64,000 bases of DNA from Cryobacterium tepidiphilum (lineage in GTDB: Bacteria; Actinomycetota; Actinomycetes; Actinomycetales; Microbacteriaceae): the NCBI RefSeq assembly GCF_003716325.1, contig NZ_RDSR01000004.1, positions 62,001 through 126,000 of the forward strand, read 5' to 3'. The position numbers and the translations under genes are program-made. Numbering within the stretch: position 1 is the stretch's first letter; each line of letters opens with the position of its first letter. Positions 32,303-42,300 of the stretch are shown here, one piece after another. The notes beneath the pieces are model-generated. The model was not told where the DNA came from. It did no database searches and saw only the letters and a list, made by a program, of their open reading frames with translations.

Positions 32303-34123
32303 CTAGTCCTTGAGGGCGCTGACGCGAACGTAGTCGAAGGTGCTCGTGAACCCGGCGCCGCCCATCGACACGAGCCCGATCCGGGCGTCGCCGAGCGCGT
32401 GCGTCCAGGTGCCGGACTCGCGCCAGGTGTGGCCGTCGATGCTCGTGAAGGCCGTGTACAGGTCGGTGTCGCCCTGCGCGCGGTGCACGATCCGCAGGTA
32501 CGCCCAGTCCTCCCCGACCGGGCCGCCGACGGTGTTGCCGTAGCTCGGGTATCCCTCGGGCACCGGCTGCACGTTCTTTCCGAACTCGGTCTGCTTGGTG
32601 TTCCAGATCGAGACGGATGCGAGCTTGACGTAGTTGCCGTCGTCGCCGTAGACCACCAGGCCGCCTTGCACGTAGTTGAAGCAGCAGCCCTCCGGCGTGT
32701 CCATGCTCACCTTGGCCTCGACCACGTAGTCGCCGTCGGGCGCCGGTTCGGTCAGTACGCTCGCGAGCGGCGTGGCCGGCGGATGCAGGTCGGCGGCCTG
32801 GGTGTCCCACACCAGCTTCCCGTGCGACAGGTCGTACTCCCCCGCGCCGGGCTCACGCACCCAGGTCCACTGGTCCGACAGCCGATTGCCGCTGAACTCG
32901 TCGGAGAGACCGGCGATGCGGTGGCCCGGGCGGAGTTCGCCGCTCCTGCCGGGGGCGAACGACGGCTCGTACGCGGTCTGCTGCCCCGGCTGCGCGGCCG
33001 GACCGGGCACGGGCTCGTCGGAAGGCCCCTGGCCGCCCCGCACCACCGGCCAGCCGTTCCGCCAGTCGAGCGGGTCGATCAGCGCCGGGCGTTTCGTGTA
33101 ACCGACGTCCCCGGAATAGTAGGGGTCGGTGCGGTCGACCGCGTGGTAGACGATCCAGTCCTGGCCACTGGCATCGGTGATGACGGTGTTGTGGCCGGTG
33201 CCGACCCAGCGGTTGCCGTTCTGGGTGAGCACCGGGGTGCCGCCCACGTGCGGGTCGAGGATGGATACGCCGTCGCGGTCGAGGAACGGGCCCAGCGGGC
33301 TGCGCGAGCGCGCGACGAAGGTGGCGTACCCGGTGAGCGGCCCGTTGCAGCAGTTCGTAGCGGAGCCGAAGAAGTAGAACCATCCGTCGTGTTCGACGAT
33401 GTAGGTGCCCTCGTAACGGTTGTCGATCGCGATCTGCTGCTCGGTCGCCGGGTCGGTGGAGAGCCCGTCGTCCGAGAGCACCCGCGCGAAGATGCCGCCG
33501 AAGTAGCTGCCGTAGTACAGGTAGCTGGCGTCGGCGGTCGTCACCACGTGCGGGTCGAACTTCCAGTGCCCGGCGTCGTCGGGCAGCACCACCGGGTCGT
33601 AGTCGTAGTTCCAGGGCCCGGTGGGGCTGTCGCTGGTGGCGACCCCCACGGCGGAGCCGCCGCCTGCCAGTGTGGTCTCGCTGGCGGCGAAGTACAGGCG
33701 GTACTGCCCGTCCCGGTAGATCACCTCGGGCGCCCAGATGCCGCCGGTGGGCTTCACCCAGTCGGGCTTCGTCGGGAACGCATCGCCGACGTAGGTCCAG
33801 TGGATGAGGTCGGTCGACTGGAATGTCGGCACGCTGTGCTGCACGAGGGCCCCGGCCGCGTCTCGCTCCGTCTCGGTGAGCGCGTCGGACGTGCAGTACA
33901 GGTACCAGTGGGTGTCGCCGCTCGCCTGCCCGTGGATGACGCTCGGGTCGGCGCAGCTGGCCGCCTGGCCGCCGTCCGGGAGCTCGAGGTCGAGCGGGTT
34001 CTGGTAGGCGGGGGCGACGGATGACGCGCCCGCCGTGGGCGGGGAGCCGAAGGCCGTCGTGGGTATGGCCAGCGCACCGGCTACGAGAACAGCGGTGAAC
34101 AGGGCAAGACGGCGACTCGTCAT
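32303..34123 (-). CDS. Secreted glycoside hydrolase family 43 protein
   Basis: A 606-residue exported glycosidase. The ATG at 34123 follows GGAGGAG by about 6 bases and opens a clear signal peptide (MTSRRLALFTAVLVAGALA, cleavage probably near the AFG of residues 26-28). The five-bladed propeller catalytic domain spans about 40-370, with likely GH43 acids in SCADPSVIH (base), FDPHVVTT (pKa modulator) and NRYEGTYIVEHDG (acid). The C-terminal domain (about 405-606, IAGLSDEFSGNRLSDQWTW onward) is a concanavalin-like beta-sandwich as in beta-xylosidases. Arabinan or arabinoxylan is the likely substrate class; the exact specificity cannot be read. No transporter or sugar regulator is nearby. Confidence 0.88.
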   Translation of the reverse strand: MTSRRLALFTAVLVAGALAIPTTAFGSPPTAGASSVAPAYQNPLDLELPDGGQAASCADPSVIHGQASGDTHWYLYCTSDALTETERDAAGALVQHSVPTFQSTDLIHWTYVGDAFPTKPDWVKPTGGIWAPEVIYRDGQYRLYFAASETTLAGGGSAVGVATSDSPTGPWNYDYDPVVLPDDAGHWKFDPHVVTTADASYLYYGSYFGGIFARVLSDDGLSTDPATEQQIAIDNRYEGTYIVEHDGWFYFFGSATNCCNGPLTGYATFVARSRSPLGPFLDRDGVSILDPHVGGTPVLTQNGNRWVGTGHNTVITDASGQDWIVYHAVDRTDPYYSGDVGYTKRPALIDPLDWRNGWPVVRGGQGPSDEPVPGPAAQPGQQTAYEPSFAPGRSGELRPGHRIAGLSDEFSGNRLSDQWTWVREPGAGEYDLSHGKLVWDTQAADLHPPATPLASVLTEPAPDGDYVVEAKVSMDTPEGCCFNYVQGGLVVYGDDGNYVKLASVSIWNTKQTEFGKNVQPVPEGYPSYGNTVGGPVGEDWAYLRIVHRAQGDTDLYTAFTSIDGHTWRESGTWTHALGDARIGLVSMGGAGFTSTFDYVRVSALKD

Positions 34124-34228
34124 TGTGGCTCCTCCACGTCGGCGTGGCAACTGGAGCCAAGGGTACGCCCGGCCGGGCGGGAGGCCAAGGGCGGCATCCG
34201 TCTCGTCACCGCCCGGCGGTCGGCCGCG

Positions 34229-34702
34229 TCACCGACCGGCGGTGTACTCCCGGAGCGCCTCGACGACGAGCGCGTGATCGTCGACCTGGGCGAGGCCGGA
34301 GACGCCCACGACACCGACCAGGATCTCGCCGACGATGAGCGGGAAGCACCCGCCGTGCGCGGCGAAGCGGCGCGGGTCGAGGCGGGAGTCTCGGTCGAAG
34401 TCGCGCCCGGCCGCCTGGAACTGGGTGCGCACGGCGAGCGACGAGTGGCCGAACCGGCGCACCACGCGTGCCTTGCGCTCCAGCCAGTCGTCGTTGTCGG
34501 CAGCCGACCCGGCCAGGGCGATGTGGAACACGCGCTGCTCCCCCAGCGTGACCTCCACGGCGATGGGGTGCGAGCGTTCCCGGCCGAGACGCACCAGAAG
34601 CATGCCGAGCTCGAACGCGTCGTCGTACCCGAACGAGCCGAACCGCAGGTCGCGCTCCTGCTGGAGGAGTTCGGACAGCAGGTCCTGGTCGTGCTCGCTC
34701 AT
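34229..34702 (-). CDS. UPF0303 family (DUF336/heme-degrading-domain-like) protein
   Basis: A 157-residue protein of the UPF0303 family, related to the HbpS/GlcG (DUF336) fold. Characteristic segments are FGYDDAFELGMLL (about residues 24-36), PIAVEVTLGEQRVFHIALAG (about 46-65) and the C-terminal GGCFPLIVGEILVGVVGVSG (about 117-136). No signal peptide or membrane helix. Members are mostly uncharacterised, so no reaction is assigned. It is divergent from the aldehyde dehydrogenase gene, with a repeat-bearing 205-base region between them. Confidence 0.82.
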   Translation of the reverse strand: MSEHDQDLLSELLQQERDLRFGSFGYDDAFELGMLLVRLGRERSHPIAVEVTLGEQRVFHIALAGSAADNDDWLERKARVVRRFGHSSLAVRTQFQAAGRDFDRDSRLDPRRFAAHGGCFPLIVGEILVGVVGVSGLAQVDDHALVVEALREYTAGR

Positions 34703-34846
34703 GTGTCTCCCGTTCGTGTCAGCCGATGCCCGGTGCCACCGCGCATGCCCGAGCTTAGCGAGACCCGGGCGCGGTCAGGGTGTGAAGCGCGGCCCTCCGG
34801 GGTACCCGTCAAGGGAGCACGTTCGAGCAGCCGGGCCGACGCACCC

Positions 34847-34890
34847 AGGACGCGTGCACCAGGACGCGTGCATCCAGGACGCGTGCACCC
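34847..34890. repeat. Three tandem 14-15 base repeats upstream of the aldehyde dehydrogenase gene
   Basis: Units AGGACGCGTGCACC, AGGACGCGTGCATCC and AGGACGCGTGCACCC follow head to tail at 34847-34860, 34861-34875 and 34876-34890, with partial copies on both flanks (CGACGCACCC before, AGGCACGG after). Each has the palindrome ACGCGT. The array ends 17 bases before the dehydrogenase ATG, within the region shared with the divergent UPF0303 gene. It may be an operator array or a slipped-strand duplication. Confidence 0.7.
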
Positions 34891-34907
34891 AGGCACGGAG
34901 GAGACCG

Positions 34908-36332
34908 ATGACAACGATGACCCGGCCCCACACCGAGCACGCCGAGAACGACGAGGCCGCCCGGATGCTGTGCATCACCGACCCGAGGGACGGCACGCCG
35001 GTCGGCGAGGTCGCGGTCTCGGCCGATGCCGAGGTGGCCGCGGCGCTCGAGCAGGCCGCACGCGCCTTCACGGAATGGCGTCGCGTCTCCCCCGCCCAGC
35101 GCGGCCTCGCCCTGCGCGCGGCCGGGCGACGTCTCGCCGCGCACGCGGAGGAACTGGCCGCGCTCACCGAGCGTGAGACGGGCAAGCCATACCAGCAGGC
35201 GCTCGGCGGCGTGAACGCGGGCGCCGACACGCTGCTGCAGTACGCGGAGCTGGCCCCGGTGCACCGCGGAAAGAGCCTGCGCGGTGCGGGCACCGCCATG
35301 GATTACACCGTCGACCAGCCCCGCGGCGTGGTCGTCGTGCTGACGCCGTGGAACGACCCCGTCGCCGTCGCCGCCGGGCTCATCGGGGCGGCGGTGGTCA
35401 CGGGCAACACCGTCGTGCACAAGCCGAGCGAGCGCTGCCCGCACCTGGGCGCCCGCCTCGGCGAGATCCTCGCGCCCGCGTTCCCCGACGGCGTGCTCAG
35501 CACCGTGCAGGGTGACGGGGCGGTCGGGGCGGCGCTCGTCACTGGCCGCGGTGTGGCCGCCGTCGCCCACGTCGGCTCCTCCGACGCTGGGCGGAACATC
35601 GCGCGGGCCGCGGCCGGAACCGGGGTGCACGTCATCCGCGAGAACGGCGGCAACGACGTGCTGATCGTCGACGCCGACGTCGATCCGGCCTGGGCGGCGA
35701 GCCAGGCGGCTCTCGGCGCGTTCTTGAACTCCGGCCAGATCTGCACCTCGGTGGAACGCGTCGTCGTGCTTCGCGACATCGCCGACGCGTTCATCGGGCA
35801 CCTCGTCGAGGAGGCGAACGCGCTGAACGCCTCCGGCGCGCTCGGCCCCATGGTCGACGAGCGGATGCGCCGTGCCGTGCACGCGCAGGTGCGCCAAGCC
35901 GTCGAGGCCGGAGCGCGGGCGCTCGTGGGCGGTGCGATACCGGACGGCGCGGGTTCGCACTACCCGGCGACCGTGCTCGTGGACTGCGACCCGGCGATGG
36001 AGGTTCTGCGGTCGGAGACCTTCGGGCCGGTCGCGCCCGTCGTCGTGGTCGACAGTTTCGACGAGTCCGTGCGCCTGGCGGCGGACGACCGATACGGACT
36101 CGCCGCGACGGTGCTGACGGCGTCCATCGCGCACGCCGCCCGGGCGGCGGACGAGCTGCCCGTGGGAACGGTGAAGGTGAACGCGGTGTTCGGCGGCGCC
36201 CCCGGCGGCGCCGCCGAGCCGCGTGGCGACAGCGGAAGCGGGTTCGGCTACGGGCCGGAACTGCTCGACGAGATGACATTCACCAAGGTGGTGCACATCG
36301 AGCCGGCGCCGCCGGCATCCGCCGCCTCGTAG
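34908..36332 (+). CDS. NAD(P)-dependent aldehyde dehydrogenase
   Basis: Aldehyde dehydrogenase superfamily member of 474 residues, probably acting on a semialdehyde or aromatic aldehyde; the substrate is not evident. The ATG at 34908 has GGAGGAG about 4 bases upstream. Seen are the cofactor segment VVLTPWNDPVAVAAGLIGAA..GNTVVHKPSE (about residues 144-180), the general-base glutamate in IRENGGND (about 245, where most relatives have ELGG), the catalytic cysteine in LNSGQICTSVERV (about 279) and the LRSETFGPVAPVV motif (about 365). It is the only gene of the segment facing right and ends against the pyk terminator. Confidence 0.88.
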   Translation: MTTMTRPHTEHAENDEAARMLCITDPRDGTPVGEVAVSADAEVAAALEQAARAFTEWRRVSPAQRGLALRAAGRRLAAHAEELAALTERETGKPYQQALGGVNAGADTLLQYAELAPVHRGKSLRGAGTAMDYTVDQPRGVVVVLTPWNDPVAVAAGLIGAAVVTGNTVVHKPSERCPHLGARLGEILAPAFPDGVLSTVQGDGAVGAALVTGRGVAAVAHVGSSDAGRNIARAAAGTGVHVIRENGGNDVLIVDADVDPAWAASQAALGAFLNSGQICTSVERVVVLRDIADAFIGHLVEEANALNASGALGPMVDERMRRAVHAQVRQAVEAGARALVGGAIPDGAGSHYPATVLVDCDPAMEVLRSETFGPVAPVVVVDSFDESVRLAADDRYGLAATVLTASIAHAARAADELPVGTVKVNAVFGGAPGGAAEPRGDSGSGFGYGPELLDEMTFTKVVHIEPAPPASAAS

Positions 36333-36373
36333 CCCGGCGCGGCGGTTGAGCGCTGCGAGCGGAGACACGGAAA

Positions 36374-36396
36374 CCCCGCCGGCGGGACCGGCGGGG
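36374..36396. terminator. Bidirectional terminator between aldehyde dehydrogenase and pyk
   Basis: Perfect 9-bp stem CCCCGCCGG/CCGGCGGGG around a 5-base loop, with AAA on the left and CTT on the right, between two convergent genes. The minus strand has GTTTCC directly after the stem, favouring termination of pyk. Confidence 0.8.
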
Positions 36397-36412
36397 CTTC
36401 GTATGCTCGCGG

Positions 36413-37858
36413 CTAGGCGCGGGCGTACGCGGGGTGCACCTGGTTGTGCGCGTCGCCGACCCGGTGGACCCGGATGTCGTTGGTCGAGCCGATGATGCCG
36501 GGAGGGGACCCGGAGATCACCACGACGGTGTCGCCGATCTCGGCCAGGCCCTCGCCGATCAGGATGTCGTCGACCTGGCCGAACATGGCGTCAGTGTGGG
36601 TGACGCGGTCGACGAGGTGGGTCTGGATGCCCCAGGTGAGCGCGAGGCGGCGGCGGATCGCGGGCAGCGGCGTGAAGGCGATCATGGGGATCTTCGAGCG
36701 CAGCCGGGCCATCCGGCGGGCGGAGTCGCCGGACTCGGTGAACACGCACAGGAACTTCGCGTCGACGAACTCGGCGACCTCGCTGGCGGCCAGCGTGACG
36801 GCCCCGCCCTGGGTGCGCGGCTTGGTCGACAGCGGCAGGATGCGCTCCAGGCCGTGCACCTCGGTGGAGTCCACGATGCGGGCCATGGTCTGCACGGTCA
36901 CGACCGGGTACTCGCCCACGCTGGTCTCGCCGCTCAGCATGACGGCGTCGGCGCCGTCGAGCACAGCATTGGCAACGTCGGAGGTCTCGGCGCGCGTCGG
37001 CACCGGGCTGTGGATCATCGACTCCAGCATCTGCGTGGCGACGATGACGGGCTTGGCCATGCGGCGCGCGATCTCCACGGCGCGCTTCTGCACGATCGGC
37101 ACGGCCTCCAGGGGAAGCTCGACGCCGAGGTCGCCGCGGGCGACCATGATGGCGTCGAACGCGTCGATGATCTCCTCGAGGTGGTCAACGGCCTGCGGCT
37201 TCTCGATCTTGGCGATCACGGGAACCCGGCGGCCTTCCTCGGCCATGATCTCGTGCACCCGGGTGATGTCGCTGGCGTCGCGCACGAAGGACAGCGCGAT
37301 GAGGTCGGCGCCGAGCTTCAGGCCCCAGCGCAGGTCGTCCTCGTCCTTCTCCGACAGGGCGGGAACGTTGACGGCGACGCCCGGCAGGTTGATGCCCTTG
37401 TTGTTCGACACGGGTCCCGCGACCACGACGCGGGTCGTGACGACGGTGCCGTCGGTCTCGACGACCTCGACCTTGACCTTGCCGTCGTCGATGAGCAGGA
37501 AGTCGCCCGGCTTCACGTCCTGCGGCAGCCCTTTGAACGTGGTCCCCGAGAGCTCCTTGGTGCCCACGACGTCTTCGATGGTGATCTTGAAGATGTCGTC
37601 GACGGCCAGGTCGTACGGGCCGGCCTCGAACTTGCCGAGGCGGATCTTGGGACCCTGCAGGTCGACCATCACGGCCACCGCCCGGCCCGAGTCATCCGCT
37701 GCCTTGCGCACGTTGGCGTAGACACCCTCGTGCACGTCGTAGCTGCCGTGGCTGAGGTTCATGCGGCAGACGTCGACGCCGGCATCGATCAGCGCCCTGA
37801 TCTGCTCGTAACTGGACGCTGCCGGCCCGAGGGTGGCAACGATTTTCGCGCGTCTCAT
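36413..37858 (-). CDS. pyk: Pyruvate kinase
   Basis: Last step of glycolysis, phosphoenolpyruvate and ADP to pyruvate and ATP. The 481-residue protein opens RRAKIVATLGPAASSYEQI and has the substrate arginine in DVCRMNLSHG (about residue 32), the signature VPVIAKIEKPQAV with the active-site lysine (about 215), the metal-binding VARGDLGVELP (about 240-250) and ATQMLESM. The C-terminal allosteric domain is present. It lies downstream of gltBD on the same strand with a 68-base gap. Confidence 0.97.
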   Translation of the reverse strand: MRRAKIVATLGPAASSYEQIRALIDAGVDVCRMNLSHGSYDVHEGVYANVRKAADDSGRAVAVMVDLQGPKIRLGKFEAGPYDLAVDDIFKITIEDVVGTKELSGTTFKGLPQDVKPGDFLLIDDGKVKVEVVETDGTVVTTRVVVAGPVSNNKGINLPGVAVNVPALSEKDEDDLRWGLKLGADLIALSFVRDASDITRVHEIMAEEGRRVPVIAKIEKPQAVDHLEEIIDAFDAIMVARGDLGVELPLEAVPIVQKRAVEIARRMAKPVIVATQMLESMIHSPVPTRAETSDVANAVLDGADAVMLSGETSVGEYPVVTVQTMARIVDSTEVHGLERILPLSTKPRTQGGAVTLAASEVAEFVDAKFLCVFTESGDSARRMARLRSKIPMIAFTPLPAIRRRLALTWGIQTHLVDRVTHTDAMFGQVDDILIGEGLAEIGDTVVVISGSPPGIIGSTNDIRVHRVGDAHNQVHPAYARA

Positions 37859-37926
37859 TCTGGTGAGTCTCCGGTTTCCGCGCTTCTGGAGCGCTGTTGT
37901 GCTGGTTGTGCCGGCGCCGGCCGGGA

Positions 37927-39384
37927 TCAGATGGCGAAGGCGCGGTCCGTGGGCTTCACGGGTGCGGGCAGCATGGTCTCGCCCTCGAGGTAACGGTCGA
38001 CGGCCGCTGCGGCCGCGCGTCCCTCCGCGATCGCCCAGACGATGAGCGACTGTCCGCGGCCGGCGTCTCCGGCAACGAACACGCCTTCACGGCTGGTCTG
38101 GTAATCGGCATCACGGTCGACATTACCGCGCTCGTCGAACCCGAGACTCATCTGGTGCTCCAGGTCGCCCTGTTCCGGCCCGGTGAAACCGAGGGCCAGC
38201 AGCACGAGGTCGGCCGGGATCTCCCGCTCCGTCCCCGCCTTCGGCACGCGCCTGCCATCGAGGAACTCGGTCTCGGCGACGCGGATGGCGCGCACCTCAC
38301 CCGCGTCGTTGGAGAGGAACTCGACCGTTGACGCCAGGAACTGCCGCACTCCGCCCTCCTCGTGCGCGCTGGACACCTCGAACAGTGTCGGCGACATGGG
38401 CCACGGCTGGTGGTCGGGCCGGGTCGTGCCCGGCTGTTTGCCGATGGCGAGGCTGGTCACGGATGCCGCGAGCTGGCGATGCGCCGTGCCCACGCAGTCG
38501 GCGCCGGTGTCGCCGCCGCCCAGGACGACGACGTGCTTGCCGGCCGCGGTGATCTGGTCGGCGACCTCGTCGCCGGCGCCCACCCGGTTCTGCTGCACCA
38601 GGTAGTCCATGGCGAAGTGCACGCCGCGGAGGTCGCGGCCGGGGATCGGCAGGTCACGGGGCACCATGGCGCCGATGGCGACCACGACGGCGTCATAGCG
38701 GCCGCGGAGCTCGTCCCAGCTCATGTCGACGCCGATGTTCACGCCCGGGCGGAAGCGGGTGCCCTCGGCGGTCATCTGCGCCAGGCGCTGGTCGAGCTGG
38801 CGCTTCTCCATCTTGAAGTCAGGGATGCCGTAGCGCAGCAGGCCGCCGATGCGGTCGTCGCGCTCGAAGACGGCGACCGTGTGCCCGGCGCGGGTGAGCT
38901 GCTGGGCAGCGGCGAGGCCGGCCGGGCCGGAGCCGACGACGGCCACCGTCTTGCCGGTGAGGCGCCCCGGAAGCTGGGGCTCGACCCATCCGTTCTCGAA
39001 CGCCTGCTCGATGATCGACATCTCGACGTGCTTGATGGTGACGGCGGGCTGGTTGATGCTGAGGACACATGCGGATTCGCAGGGCGCCGGACAGAGCGTG
39101 CCGGTGAACTCGGGGAAGTTGTTGGTGGCGTGCAGGCGTTCGATGGCCACGCGGCCCTCGTCGCGCCAGGTGAGGTCGTTCCATTCCGGGATCAGGTTGC
39201 CGAGCGGGCAGCCCTGGTGGCAGAACGGCACGCCGCAGTCCATGCAGCGCCCGGCCTGGCGCCGCAGAGTGTCGTTGTCGCGCGCCTCGTAGACCTCTTT
39301 CCAGTCCATGAGCCGCACCGAGACGGGTCGCCGTGGCGGCAGTTCCCGCTCGCGGGTCTTCAGGAATCCCTTGGGATCAGCCAT
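37927..39384 (-). CDS. gltD: Glutamate synthase small subunit
   Basis: Feeds NADPH electrons to the large subunit for reductive amination of 2-oxoglutarate with glutamine nitrogen. The 485-residue flavoprotein has N-terminal cysteines for two Fe-S clusters ([17 protein letters not shown], about residues 47-63, and [13 protein letters not shown], about 97-109), an FAD motif [16 protein letters not shown] (about 148) and an NADPH motif [17 protein letters not shown] (about 290). Its start overlaps the gltB end by 8 bases. Confidence 0.96.
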   Translation of the reverse strand: MADPKGFLKTRERELPPRRPVSVRLMDWKEVYEARDNDTLRRQAGRCMDCGVPFCHQGCPLGNLIPEWNDLTWRDEGRVAIERLHATNNFPEFTGTLCPAPCESACVLSINQPAVTIKHVEMSIIEQAFENGWVEPQLPGRLTGKTVAVVGSGPAGLAAAQQLTRAGHTVAVFERDDRIGGLLRYGIPDFKMEKRQLDQRLAQMTAEGTRFRPGVNIGVDMSWDELRGRYDAVVVAIGAMVPRDLPIPGRDLRGVHFAMDYLVQQNRVGAGDEVADQITAAGKHVVVLGGGDTGADCVGTAHRQLAASVTSLAIGKQPGTTRPDHQPWPMSPTLFEVSSAHEEGGVRQFLASTVEFLSNDAGEVRAIRVAETEFLDGRRVPKAGTEREIPADLVLLALGFTGPEQGDLEHQMSLGFDERGNVDRDADYQTSREGVFVAGDAGRGQSLIVWAIAEGRAAAAAVDRYLEGETMLPAPVKPTDRAFAI

Positions 39385-42300
39385 TGGTTACCTCCAGAAT
39401 TCGGTTCCAGACCACGTCGCCGTCGGGGTCGAGGCCCTCATCGAGGGCGCTCTGCCGGGTTTCGAGCACGGCCGCGTAGTCGCGCGGCAGGACCTTGACG
39501 AACGATCCCATGGCGGTGTCGATGTCGGCGAGCAGCCGGGTGGCCAGGGCGGAGTCGGTCTCCGCGACGTGCTGCTGCAGCAGGTCGACGAGGATCTCCC
39601 GGTCGGCGGCGCCGAGCGGCAGCAGCTGCAGCTCACCGGAGTCGACGGCCTCGCGGTTGACCGCGTCGGGCCGGAGCTTGTACACGTACGCGGTGCCGCC
39701 GGACATGCCGGCGCCGAGGTTCCGGCCGGTGCTCCCGAGGATGACGGCGAGGCCGCCGGTCATGTACTCGAGCGCGTGGTCGCCGACGCCCTCGACCACG
39801 GCGATGGCGCCGGAGTTGCGCACCAGGAAGCGCTCGCCCACGATGCCGCGGATGAACATGCTGCCCTGGGTGGCGCCGTAGCCGATCACGTTGCCGGCGA
39901 TGACGTTCTTCTCGGCCGCGAACACGCTCTGACGGTCGGGGCGAAGCACGATCTGGCCGCCCGAGAGTCCCTTGCCGACGTAGTCGTTGGAGTCGCCTTC
40001 GAGGCGGAGCGTGATGCCCGCCGGGAGGAAGGCGCCGAGCGACTGGCCCGCGCTGCCGGTGAGGGTGACGTCGATCGACCCGGCGGGCAGCCCGTTGGCG
40101 CCGTGGCGCACGGTCAGTTCGTGCCCGAGCATGGTGCCGACGGCACGCTCGGTGTTGCGGATGGGCAGTGCGATCCTGACCGTGCCGCCGTGGTCCAGCA
40201 CGCTCGCGCTCTGCCGGATCAGTTCGTTGTCGAAGTGGTCCTCGAGCTCGTGGTCCTGGGGGCGTCCCCACTGCCGCGGCTCGGACCAGGAGAAGTCCGG
40301 CCCGACGAGGATGGGGGCGAGGTCGAGCCCGGATGCCTTCCAGTGGTCGATCGCCCCGTTCACGTCGAGCATCTCGCGGTGGCCGACGGCCTCCTCGATG
40401 CTCCGGAACCCGAGCTCGGCGAGGTACTCGCGCACCTCCTGGGCGATGAACTCGAAGAAGTTGACGACGTAGTCCGCCTGGCCGGAGAACCGCTCACGGA
40501 GCTCGGGGTTCTGCGTCGCCACGCCCACGGGGCAGGTGTCGAGGTGGCAGACACGCATCATGATGCAGCCCTCCACGATGAGCGGGGCGGTGGCGAAGCC
40601 GAACTCCTCGGCACCGAGGAGTGCGCCGATGACGACGTCGCGGCCGGTCTTCAGCTGCCCGTCGACCTGCACGACCACCCGGTCGCGCATGCCATTGAGC
40701 ATCAGGGTCTGCTGCGTCTCGGCCAGGCCCAGCTCCCATGGCGTGCCGGCGTGCTTGAGCGAGTTGAGCGGACTGGCGCCGGTTCCGCCGTCGTGGCCGG
40801 AGATCAGGATCACGTCGGACAGGGCCTTGGCGACACCCGCGGCGACGGCGCCGATGCCCGACTGGCTGACCAGTTTCGTGTTGATGCGCGCCTTCGGATT
40901 GGCGCGCTTGAGGTCGAAGATCAGCTGCTTGAGGTCTTCGATCGAGTAGATGTCGTGGTGCGGCGGCGGAGAGATGAGGCCGACGCCCGCGGTCGCGTGG
41001 CGGGTGCGGGCGATCCACGGGTAGACCTTCGTCGGCGGCAGCTGCCCGCCCTCGCCGGGCTTGGCGCCCTGCGCGAGCTTGATCTGGATGTCCTCGGCGT
41101 GGGTGAGGTACATGCTCGTGACCCCGAACCGGCCGGATGCCACCTGCTTGACGGCGCTTCGGCGTTCCGGGTCGAGCAGGCGCTCCAGGTCCTCGCCGCC
41201 CTCACCGGTGTTGGACTTGCCGCCCAGCCGGTTCATGGCGATCGCGAGCGTCTGGTGCGCTTCCTCGGAGATGGACCCGTAGCTCATGGCGCCGGTCGCG
41301 AAGCGCTTCACGATCGTGGAGACCGGCTCGACCTCGTCGAGCGGCACGGGCGGCCGCACCCCGGTCTTGAGCTTGAACAGCCCGCGGAGGGTCATGAGCT
41401 TCTCCGCCTGGTCGTCGACCAGCGTGGAGTACTCGCGGAAGATGTCGTACCGCCGGGTGCGGGTGCTGTGCTGCAGCCGGAACACAGTGTCGGGGTTGAA
41501 CAGGTGCGGTGCGCCGTCGCGGCGCCACTGGTACTCGCCGCCCGTGCTGAGCCGCTCGTGCGCGGTCGCCGCGGTGTCCTGCGGGTAGGCCAGGGTGTGC
41601 CGGCGCAGGTTCTCGGCGGCGATGACGTCCATGCCGACGCCGCCGAGCTTGCTCGTGGTGCCGGTGAAGTACGCGTCGATGAACTTTTGGCTGAGCCCGA
41701 CCGCTTCGAAGGTCTGGGCCCCGGAGTAGGAGGACACCGTGGAGATGCCCATCTTCGACATGATCTTCAGCACGCCCTTGCCCAGGGCCTTGATCACGTT
41801 GTAGACGGCCTGCTCGGGCGTGACGTCGGTGATGGTTCCGCTGCGCACGAGTTCCTCGCAGGTCTCCATCGCGAGGTAGGGGTTGACGGCGGATGCGCCG
41901 TAGCCGATGAGCAGGGCCACGTGGTGCACCTCGCGCACGTCGCCGGCCTCCACGACGATGCCCACCTTCATGCGGTTCTCGGTGCGGATCAGGTGGTGGT
42001 GCACGGCCGCCATCATCAGCAGCGACGGGATCGGTGCGAGGTCCTTGTTGGAGTCGCGGTCGGAGAGCACGATGAAGTGCGCACCGGCCTCGATCGCCCG
42101 GTCGACCTCGTGGCAGATGACCGCGAGGCGGTTCGCCATCGCGCCCGGGCCCTCGTCGAAGCGGTACAGGCCGCGGATCGTCTTGGTGGTGCGGCTGCCG
42201 GGAGCGATGTCGATGTGCTGGATCTTGGCCAGCTCGTCGTTGTTGATCACCGGGAAGTCGAGGACCACCTGGCGGGCATGCTCCGGGCCGGCGGTGAGCA

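Noticed and set aside
34847-34890. CRISPR-like repeat array
   Set aside because: The units are 14-15 bases with no spacers and there are no cas genes in the window.
32219-36332. Integrative element using tRNA-Leu as attachment site
   Set aside because: No integrase, no phage or conjugation gene, and no second copy of the tRNA 3' end was seen at the far side; kept only as an accessory segment.
36333-36373. Third copy of the CGCGGGTTGAACGCC palindromic family
   Set aside because: GCGGCGGTTGAGCGCTGCGAGCGG resembles one half-copy, but the match is weak and no inverted arm follows; it may be a decayed remnant or chance.
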